Below, piece after piece: positions 58,081-64,000 of a stretch of 64,000 nt of DNA. Source of the DNA: Pseudomonadota bacterium. Lineage in GTDB: Bacteria; Pseudomonadota; Gammaproteobacteria; Steroidobacterales; Steroidobacteraceae. A program made the translations under genes and the position numbers. The notes beneath the pieces are model-generated. The model saw nothing but the letters and a program-made list of their open reading frames with translations, did not search any database and had not been told where the DNA came from. The stretch is from positions 1 to 64,000 of the forward strand of contig CAUJIK010000011.1 of the NCBI GenBank assembly GCA_963205255.1, written 5' to 3'. Positions within the stretch are counted from its first letter, which is position 1; every line of letters starts with the position of its first letter.

Positions 58081-59142
58081 ATGAACACCGCCATTCCCAC
58101 CATCGTGCTCGGCGGCACCGGCTACGTGGCCGGCGAGCTGCTGCGACTCATCGCAGGGCACCCGAACTTCAAGCTTGCGGGCATCCTTTCGGACAGCCAG
58201 CCCGGCGAAGCGGTGGCCAAGTCCTTCGGCCACCTCGCCGCGGTGTATCCGGACACGAAGTTCTCCTCCATCGAGGAGATCGAGCAGCTGGTGGCTACGC
58301 TGCCGCGAACCGCCATATTCTCGGCCGCGCCGCATGGCGCCTCCGCGGCGCTCATCGACCGGCTGCTCGCCAGGGCCGAAGCTGCCGGCACCAGGCCCAG
58401 CGTGGTGGACATTTCCGCGGACTACCGCTTTGCCACCAACGAGGCCTATGCCGCGGTCTACAAGCATGACCATGGCGCGCCAGCGCGGCTGGCGCAGTTC
58501 ACCTGCGCGCTGCCCGAGCATCTGGCTGCCTCTCCCACGCCGCATGTGGGTCATCCGGGCTGCTTCTCCTCGGCCATCCTGCTGGCCTCGGTGCCTCTGC
58601 TGAAGCTCGGCATCGCCCAGCCCACGCTGTTCGTCGCCGGCGTCACCGGCAGCACCGGCGCGGGCCGCAAGCCCACCGAAGGCACGCACCATCCGCAGCG
58701 GCACAGCGACCTGTATGCCTACAACGCGCTCGCGCACCGGCATGCGCCGGAGATCGCAGAGGTCGCGAAGGCCGTGAGCGGTGTCGATGCCCACTTCGCC
58801 TTCGTGCCGCATTCGGGGCCGTTCGCGCGCGGCATCCATGTCACCGTGCAGGCCCAGCTTGCAAAGCCAGCGACCTCGGCCGAACTCGTCGAGGCCTTCG
58901 CGAAGTTCTATGCGCACTCGCCCTTCGTGCGGGTGAGCGCGCAGGCGCCGCGCGTGAAGGATGTGGCCGGCAGCAACTACGCGCGCCTGTCGGTGGCCAC
59001 CGACGGCAAGGTGGTTGCCGTGATGAGCGTGCTGGACAACCTCAACAAGGGCGCCGCGGGCGGCGCCGTGCAGTGGATGAACCGCTTGATGAGCCTGCCC
59101 GAAACGGCCGGCCTCACCGCACCGGCTGCCGGCTGGACCTGA
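58081..59142 (+). CDS. argC: N-acetyl-gamma-glutamyl-phosphate reductase
   Basis: 353 aa. NADPH-binding VLGGTGYVAGELLRLI at the N-terminus, SAAPHGASA, and the catalytic Cys in VGHPGCFSSAILL near residue 160; substrate motif GVTGSTGAGRKP follows. Third step of arginine synthesis. Eight bases after the P-loop gene and 14 before argD. Confidence 0.96.
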   Translation: MNTAIPTIVLGGTGYVAGELLRLIAGHPNFKLAGILSDSQPGEAVAKSFGHLAAVYPDTKFSSIEEIEQLVATLPRTAIFSAAPHGASAALIDRLLARAEAAGTRPSVVDISADYRFATNEAYAAVYKHDHGAPARLAQFTCALPEHLAASPTPHVGHPGCFSSAILLASVPLLKLGIAQPTLFVAGVTGSTGAGRKPTEGTHHPQRHSDLYAYNALAHRHAPEIAEVAKAVSGVDAHFAFVPHSGPFARGIHVTVQAQLAKPATSAELVEAFAKFYAHSPFVRVSAQAPRVKDVAGSNYARLSVATDGKVVAVMSVLDNLNKGAAGGAVQWMNRLMSLPETAGLTAPAAGWT

Positions 59143-59156
59143 CAACTGGAAACACG

Positions 59157-60341
59157 ATGAACTCTTCACAGGCAATGGCCCCGGGCTCCGATTCCACTCA
59201 CGGCGCGCACGATCCGCTGGCGCCGGTATTCGCGCAGTATCCGCTCGAAGTGCTGCGCGGAGAGGGCGTGTGGCTGTACAGCACCGACGGGCGTCGCGTG
59301 CTCGATCTCTACGGCGGCCACGCCGTGGCGGCGCTGGGCTATGGACATCCGTCCTGGACACAGGCGCTTACCGAACAGGCACGCACCGTGAACTTCCAGA
59401 GCAACGCCGTGCCCATGGATGTGCGCACGCGCGCCGCCAACCGGCTGATAGCCTTTTCGCAATTGCCGGTCGAGAGCGTGTTCTTCATCAACAGCGGCGC
59501 CGAGGCCAACGAAAACGCGCTGAAGATGGCGTTCACGCTGAACCCCGGCCGCACCGAAGTGGTGGCGCTGGAGCAGAGCTTCCACGGCCGCACGGCCGGC
59601 GCCGGCGCGCTCACCTGGGGCGCCGCGAAGAAATGGTTCGGCTTTCCGCGCGCGCCCTTCGATGTGACCTTCCTGCCGCGGCGTGACGCCGCCGCGCTGG
59701 CGCGCATCACCGACAAGACCGCCGCCGTCATCGTCGAGCCCGTGCAGGGCGTCGGTGGCGCCTTCGATCTGGGCGCCGAATATCTGCAGGCGCTGCGCAA
59801 GCGCTGCGATGAGACCGGCGCGGTGCTCATTTTCGACGAAGTGCAATGCGGCATGGGCCGCTGTGGCGCGCCGTTCGCCGCCAACCTCTATGGCGTGGTC
59901 CCGGACATGATCACCACCGCCAAGGCCCTGGGCAATGGTTTCCCCTGCTCCGCGCTGCTGCTGATGAAGAAGGCCGCCGACGCGGTGAAGCTCGATTCGC
60001 TGGGCACCACCTTCGGCGGTGGCCCCATGGCCGCGGCCGCCATCGAAGCCTGCATCGACGCCATCGAGAAGGAAGACCTGATGGCGAACGTGCGGCGTGT
60101 CGCGGCCTACATACGCAACACCTGCGTGGTCGGTCCCGTCACCGGCACCCAGGGCGAGGGCTTCCTCACCGGGCTCATCTGCTCGAAGCCGGCGAGTGGC
60201 CTGCAGAAGCAGCTGCTCGCCGAACACAACATCCTCACCGGCACCAGCGGCGATCCGAATGTGTTGCGGCTGCTGCCACCCTTCATCCTCAAGGAGGCGG
60301 AAGTCGATCTGCTGGCCGCGGCGCTCAAGCGCCTGGCCTGA
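59157..60341 (+). CDS. argD: Acetylornithine aminotransferase
   Basis: 394 aa from ATG 59157. PLP-dependent class III aminotransferase: FFINSGAEANENALKMAF, SFHGRTAGAGALT, VLIFDEVQCGMGRCG, and the lysine that binds PLP in TTAKALGNGFP. Converts N-acetylglutamate semialdehyde to N-acetylornithine, the substrate of the next gene product. Confidence 0.95.
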   Translation: MNSSQAMAPGSDSTHGAHDPLAPVFAQYPLEVLRGEGVWLYSTDGRRVLDLYGGHAVAALGYGHPSWTQALTEQARTVNFQSNAVPMDVRTRAANRLIAFSQLPVESVFFINSGAEANENALKMAFTLNPGRTEVVALEQSFHGRTAGAGALTWGAAKKWFGFPRAPFDVTFLPRRDAAALARITDKTAAVIVEPVQGVGGAFDLGAEYLQALRKRCDETGAVLIFDEVQCGMGRCGAPFAANLYGVVPDMITTAKALGNGFPCSALLLMKKAADAVKLDSLGTTFGGGPMAAAAIEACIDAIEKEDLMANVRRVAAYIRNTCVVGPVTGTQGEGFLTGLICSKPASGLQKQLLAEHNILTGTSGDPNVLRLLPPFILKEAEVDLLAAALKRLA

Positions 60342-60358
60342 AGCGACATCCCGACGAC

Positions 60359-61357
60359 ATGAAACGCTTCATCGACCTCGCGGACCTCGAACCCGCCGCC
60401 GTGCGCGACCTCATCGCGCTGGCGCAGAAGCTCGAACGCGAGCCCGAACCGGAAGCGCTGGCCGGCAAGGTGCTGGGGCTGCTGTTCATGAATCCCTCGC
60501 TGCGCACGCTGGCCTCGTTCCAGGCGGGCATGGCGCGGCTGGGCGGCCGCTCCTTCGTCATCACGCCGGGCCAGGGCACCTGGCAGCTGGAGACCAGGCT
60601 GGGCGCCGTGATGGACGGCGATCGCGCGGAGCACATCCGCGAAGGGCTGCCGGTACTGGCCTCCTACGCCGACGCGGTCGGCATCCGCTCCTTCGCCGAA
60701 GGCAAGGACCTCGCGGCGGACATGGCAGAGACCGGATTCAAGGCCATGGCTGAGCTGGTGGACAAGCCGCTGGTCAACATGGAATCGGCCATGAACCATC
60801 CCTGCCAGGCGCTGGCCGACTGGAAAACCATGGATGAGCTCGACGTGCCCGCGCAGGGCAAGTTCGTGCTCTCGTGGGTGAATCATCCGCGCGCGCTGCC
60901 GCTGGCCGTGCCCGCGGCAACGCTGACCATGGCGGCGCAGCGCGGCATGGAAGTGGTGGTGCTGCGGCCCGAGGGCTACGAGATCCCGCAGCCGCTGGCC
61001 GACAAGGCGCGGCGCCTGGCCAAGGCCTCGGGCGGCTCCTTCACCGAGACCACCGACCGCACTGCCGCGCTCAAGGGCGCACGCGTGCTCTATGCAAAGG
61101 AATGGGGCTCGACGCGCCACTACGGCGACCCCAGCGCCGATGCCGAGCTGCGCCGGCAGCTCGCGCACTGGAAGGTGGACGAGCCCTGGTTCGCGCCGGC
61201 CGACCCGGCCTGCCATTTCATGCACTGCCTGCCGGTGCGGCGCAATGTCGCCGTCACCGATGCCGTGCTCGACGGCCCGCGCAGCGTCGTGCTGCGCGAG
61301 GCCTACAACCGCATGCCGGCGCAGATGGCCGTGCTGCATCGTCTGCTGGCCCGCTGA
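60359..61357 (+). CDS. argF': N-acetylornithine carbamoyltransferase
   Basis: 332 aa. Carbamoyl-phosphate site FMNPSLRTLASFQ (Ser47, Arg49, Thr50). The region GTWQLETRLGAVMDGDRAEHI aligns with the acetylornithine-type enzyme of Xanthomonas; Glu78 matches the residue (Glu92 in Xanthomonas) that selects N-acetyl- over N-succinyl-ornithine. NHPCQALADW (147-150), VLSWVNHPRALPLAVPAA, VLYAKEWGS and FMHCLPVRRNV follow. It lacks the SMG loop of ordinary ornithine enzymes. Product is N-acetylcitrulline, so an acetylcitrulline deacetylase is needed from elsewhere. Confidence 0.9.
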   Translation: MKRFIDLADLEPAAVRDLIALAQKLEREPEPEALAGKVLGLLFMNPSLRTLASFQAGMARLGGRSFVITPGQGTWQLETRLGAVMDGDRAEHIREGLPVLASYADAVGIRSFAEGKDLAADMAETGFKAMAELVDKPLVNMESAMNHPCQALADWKTMDELDVPAQGKFVLSWVNHPRALPLAVPAATLTMAAQRGMEVVVLRPEGYEIPQPLADKARRLAKASGGSFTETTDRTAALKGARVLYAKEWGSTRHYGDPSADAELRRQLAHWKVDEPWFAPADPACHFMHCLPVRRNVAVTDAVLDGPRSVVLREAYNRMPAQMAVLHRLLAR

Positions 61358-61392
61358 CCCTCAACCACAACCTCCGGAAAAATCGCCCCAAC

Positions 61393-62322
61393 ATGATCAC
61401 GTCCAGCCACGACAAGTCCGCTTCCATCCGCGCGCTGCGCAGTGCCGCGCCGTATATCCGCCTGTACAAGGGCAAGACCTTCATCGTGAAGGCCGGCGGC
61501 GCCGTGTTCGGCGACCAGCGCGCCACGCGGGCGCTGATCGAGCAGATCGCCATCCTTCACTACCTCGGCGTGAAGGTGGTAATGGTGCACGGTGGCGGCC
61601 CGCAGCTCACGCAGGTGACCGAGGCCATGGGCGTGCCGACGCGCATGGTGCAGGGACGTCGCGTCACCGACGAGAAGTCGATCGACGCCACCTCTATGGT
61701 GCTCAACGGCCTCATCAACACCCGGCTGCTGGCCATCTGCCGCGACCTCGAGATCGAAGCCGTGGGCGTATCGGGCGTGGATGCCGGTCTCATCAAGGCG
61801 CACAAGCGCGGCCCGGTGAAGGTCGAGGGCGAGACCGTGGACTACGGCTTCGTCGGCGACATCGACCTGGTGGACGAATCCGTGCTGAAGAAGCTGCTCG
61901 ACACCGGCCTGATGCCGGTCGTGAGCCCGCTCTCGGCCGACGAGAAGGGCACGCTGCTCAACATCAACGCCGACACCGTTGCCGCGGCTATCGGCGCGGC
62001 GCTGGGCGCCGAGAAGCTCATCCTGTGCACCGGCGCGCCGGGCATCCTGGAGGATGTGGCCGATGCGGGCTCGGTGGTCTCTTATACCGACCTCAAGGGC
62101 CTCGACGCGCTGCGCAAATCCGGCGCCATCAAGGACGGCATGCTGCCCAAGGCCAAGGCCATCGAGGAAGCCATCCGCGGGGGCGTGCGCCGCGTGCACG
62201 TGATCTCCTACGACACGCCCGACAGCATCCTCACCGAAGTGTTCACCAACGAAGGCATGGGCACGCTGATCGTCAACGACATCAACGCGCTCACCCAGGC
62301 CGAGCAGCAGGGCGGCAAGTAG
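61393..62322 (+). CDS. argB: Acetylglutamate kinase
   Basis: 309 aa from ATG 61393. Amino-acid kinase fold: FIVKAGGAVFGDQRATRALIEQIAILHYLGVKVVMVHGGGPQ, GLINTRLLAI, NINADTVAAAIGAALGAEKLILCTGAPGIL, GMLPKAKAIEEAIRGGVRRVHVIS. An N-terminal extension (about 25 residues before FIVKAGG) fits the arginine-inhibited hexameric type. It has no acetyltransferase domain, unlike the bifunctional Xanthomonas enzyme. Confidence 0.95.
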   Translation: MITSSHDKSASIRALRSAAPYIRLYKGKTFIVKAGGAVFGDQRATRALIEQIAILHYLGVKVVMVHGGGPQLTQVTEAMGVPTRMVQGRRVTDEKSIDATSMVLNGLINTRLLAICRDLEIEAVGVSGVDAGLIKAHKRGPVKVEGETVDYGFVGDIDLVDESVLKKLLDTGLMPVVSPLSADEKGTLLNINADTVAAAIGAALGAEKLILCTGAPGILEDVADAGSVVSYTDLKGLDALRKSGAIKDGMLPKAKAIEEAIRGGVRRVHVISYDTPDSILTEVFTNEGMGTLIVNDINALTQAEQQGGK

Positions 62323-62341
62323 CCGCCCCACAGGAATCACC

Positions 62342-63529
62342 GTGACACGTCTCTGGGACAAGGGCACGCCGCTGGACAGCCGCGTGCTGCAGTTCACCGC
62401 CGGCGAAGACCATGCACTGGACGAGCGCCTGGTGCGCTACGACGTCGCGGCTTCCATCGCGCATGCGCGCATGCTCGCCGCGCGCGGGCTCATCACGGGC
62501 GATGATTTCGCGGCGATGGAGAAAGGGCTCACCGAAGTGGGCGCAGCCCACGCGCGCGGTGAATGGAAGATCACGCTGGCGGACGAGGACGGCCAGACCG
62601 CGCTCGAGAAGCATCTCACGGCGAAGATCGGCGCCGCGGGCGGCCGCGTGCACCTAGGCCGTTCACGCAATGACCAGGTGCTCACCGCGCTGCGCCTCTA
62701 CCTGCGCGATGCCGCGAAGGACCTCGCGGCCGGCACGCTTATCGTGGTGAAGGAGCTCGAAGCGCTCGCCGCTCGCCAGGGCAATGTCGCACTGCCCGGC
62801 TATACGCACATGCAGCAGGCCATGCCCAGCTCCGTGGCGCTGTGGGCCGGCGGCTTCGCCAGCGAACTCGCGGACGACGCCGCGGGCCTCAAGGCCGTGC
62901 GGCGGCGCATCGAACGCAGCCCGCTGGGCTCGGCGGCAGGCTATGGCGCGCCGGCGCTGAAGCTCGATCGCGCGGCCACGGCGAAGGAACTGGGCTTCGA
63001 TGAAGTGCAGGAGCCGGTGACGGCGGTGCAATTGTCACGCGGCAAGGCCGAGAGCGCGCTGCTGTTCGAGATCGTGCTGACCATGCAGGACCTGGCGCGC
63101 ATGGCCAGCGACCTGCTGTTGTTCTACACGCAGGAATTCGCCTTCGTGAAGCTGCCCGACGCCTTCACGACGGGCTCGTCCATCATGCCGCAGAAGCGCA
63201 ATCCGGATGTGTTCGAGCTGGTGCGCGGCCGCAGCGCCACAGCGCTGGCGAGCCTCAACGAGGCGCTGGCCATCACCGCAAAGCTGCCTTCCGGCTACCA
63301 GCGCGACCTGCAGCTCTTGAAGTTCCCGCTGTTCCGCGGCATCGACATCTGCGCGCAGACACTGGACATCATGGCCGCGGCGCTGCCACAGGTGGTGTTC
63401 AATGCCGAACGCATCCGCATCGATCCCTCGATTCACGCGGCGGACGAGGCCTACGAGCTGGTGTTGAAGGAAGGCATTCCCTTTCGCGAGGCCTACCGGC
63501 GCGTGGCGGCGAAGGCCAAAGGCAGCTAG
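62342..63529 (+). CDS. argH: Argininosuccinate lyase, short form
   Basis: 395 aa from a GTG start. Fumarase/aspartase-superfamily motifs: HLGRSRNDQVLTALRLYLRD, LPGYTHMQQAMPSSVALW, and the signature GSSIMPQKRNPDVFE with the catalytic Ser loop. The protein ends after GIPFREAYRRVAAKAKGS, some 55 residues earlier than the roughly 457-aa E. coli enzyme, so the C-terminal domain is reduced. Known active-site segments are all present. It releases arginine and fumarate; last gene of the arg cluster. Confidence 0.93.
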   Translation: MTRLWDKGTPLDSRVLQFTAGEDHALDERLVRYDVAASIAHARMLAARGLITGDDFAAMEKGLTEVGAAHARGEWKITLADEDGQTALEKHLTAKIGAAGGRVHLGRSRNDQVLTALRLYLRDAAKDLAAGTLIVVKELEALAARQGNVALPGYTHMQQAMPSSVALWAGGFASELADDAAGLKAVRRRIERSPLGSAAGYGAPALKLDRAATAKELGFDEVQEPVTAVQLSRGKAESALLFEIVLTMQDLARMASDLLLFYTQEFAFVKLPDAFTTGSSIMPQKRNPDVFELVRGRSATALASLNEALAITAKLPSGYQRDLQLLKFPLFRGIDICAQTLDIMAAALPQVVFNAERIRIDPSIHAADEAYELVLKEGIPFREAYRRVAAKAKGS

Positions 63530-63553
63530 ACAACATCGTCAGCGAGGTTGCTC

Positions 63554-64000
63554 ATGAACCACTCCGTTTGTGCTGTCACGATCGCGGCTGTCACGATGCT
63601 CGCATGGGCCGCACCCGCCGCGCGGGCCGACATCGACCCGAAGGCCGTGCAGGTGGTGCCTCCCGCAAAGATCAAGTGGGTGCCCAATGCCCAGGGCACT
63701 GCCGAAACCGCGCTGTTGTTCGGTGATCCCGACAAGCCCGGGCCATACGTCATGCGCATCAAGTGGCTGCCCGGCAACATGAGCCGCCCGCACATGCACA
63801 CCACTGACCGGTTCTTCGTGGTGATCTCCGGTACTTGGTGGGTCGGAGCCGGCACCCGGTTCGATCCGGACAGCACCGTGCCGGCCCCTGCCGGCAGCTT
63901 CGTGATCCACTACTCGAACCAGGCGCATTTCGATGGCGCCAAGGACGAAGAGACGATCATTCAGGTGTGGGGCACAGGCCCCATGAAGACGGAGTCGGCC
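63554..64000 (+). CDS. Secreted cupin-domain protein (3' end beyond window)
   Basis: 149 codons open to the last base, with no stop. Signal peptide about residues 1-25 (AAPAARA). Cupin motifs: SRPHMHTTDRFFVVISGTWWVG (with two His and a later aromatic) and VPAPAGSFVIHYSNQAHFDGA as second motif. The closing segment ETIIQVWGTGP is typical of periplasmic DUF4437/ChrR-like cupins. Partial because of the window edge. It lies 24 bases after argH on the same strand but may be transcribed separately. Confidence 0.75.
   Translation, partial: MNHSVCAVTIAAVTMLAWAAPAARADIDPKAVQVVPPAKIKWVPNAQGTAETALLFGDPDKPGPYVMRIKWLPGNMSRPHMHTTDRFFVVISGTWWVGAGTRFDPDSTVPAPAGSFVIHYSNQAHFDGAKDEETIIQVWGTGPMKTESA

Overview
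The window is GC-rich (the main part looks like roughly 65-70% GC) with tightly packed, often start/stop-overlapping genes. GltBD, TamAB, YdbH/YdbL, NudC, an Xanthomonas-like N-acetylornithine carbamoyltransferase and Xanthomonas-type attC sites all suggest a gammaproteobacterium near the Xanthomonadales/Nevskiales/Steroidobacter group. That placement is inference from gene content; no rRNA or other taxonomic marker is present.

Left end (1-4560): lower-GC accessory DNA that I read as an integron gene-cassette array on the minus strand. Short promoterless ORFs (SmpA/BamE-like secreted protein, unknown protein, GIY-YIG nuclease-like, DUF4279, PDDEXK-like) alternate with attC sites carrying RYYYAAC / GTTRRRY cores and conserved CAGCGG / CCGCTGCAAC arms. 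One attC is split by a complete IS110-family (IS1111 subgroup) element, the kind known to target attC. The array runs off the left edge. No integron integrase lies next to its promoter-proximal end, which abuts housekeeping genes.

4561-16762: ligI (2-pyrone-4,6-dicarboxylate lactonase) coupled behind gltB-gltD with a recognisable promoter; then an unknown small gene, DUF924 and bactofilin on the plus strand; then a minus-strand group with an alpha/beta hydrolase, an unusual response regulator-transmembrane-OmpA-like protein, and a GT4 glycosyltransferase interrupted by one in-frame amber codon.

16779-31342: PAP2 phosphatase, CDF metal exporter, YdbH/YdbL envelope lipid-transport genes, yadGH-pyrF, a CsgG-domain protein, TerC, YfeH-like and HD-domain proteins, a TonB-dependent receptor, and an FAD-linked oxidase that closes the next operon.

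31339-45785: a long minus-strand, translationally coupled operon built around a MoxR AAA+ ATPase. From its 5' end it encodes a lipoprotein methyltransferase, DUF4159, a VWA membrane protein, a caspase-like pseudoenzyme with an EF-hand, a TPR-gluzincin peptidase, MoxR, DUF58, a BatA/VWA protein, DUF4175 and the FAD oxidase. This is the best candidate in the window for an under-described system: a chaperone/VWA machine with two protease-like modules.

45847-64000: a divergent pair resembling FlhD (tandem) and FlhC around a perfect palindrome; nudC-NRDE-tamA-tamB operon; a vapBC-type toxin-antitoxin pair with an 11-13-11 inverted-repeat operator; then argR, argG, an unassigned P-loop gene, argC, argD, N-acetylornithine carbamoyltransferase, argB and argH. 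In this cluster arginine is made through acetylated intermediates (acetylornithine to acetylcitrulline), so a deacetylase and an acetylglutamate synthase must lie elsewhere. A cupin gene runs off the right edge.
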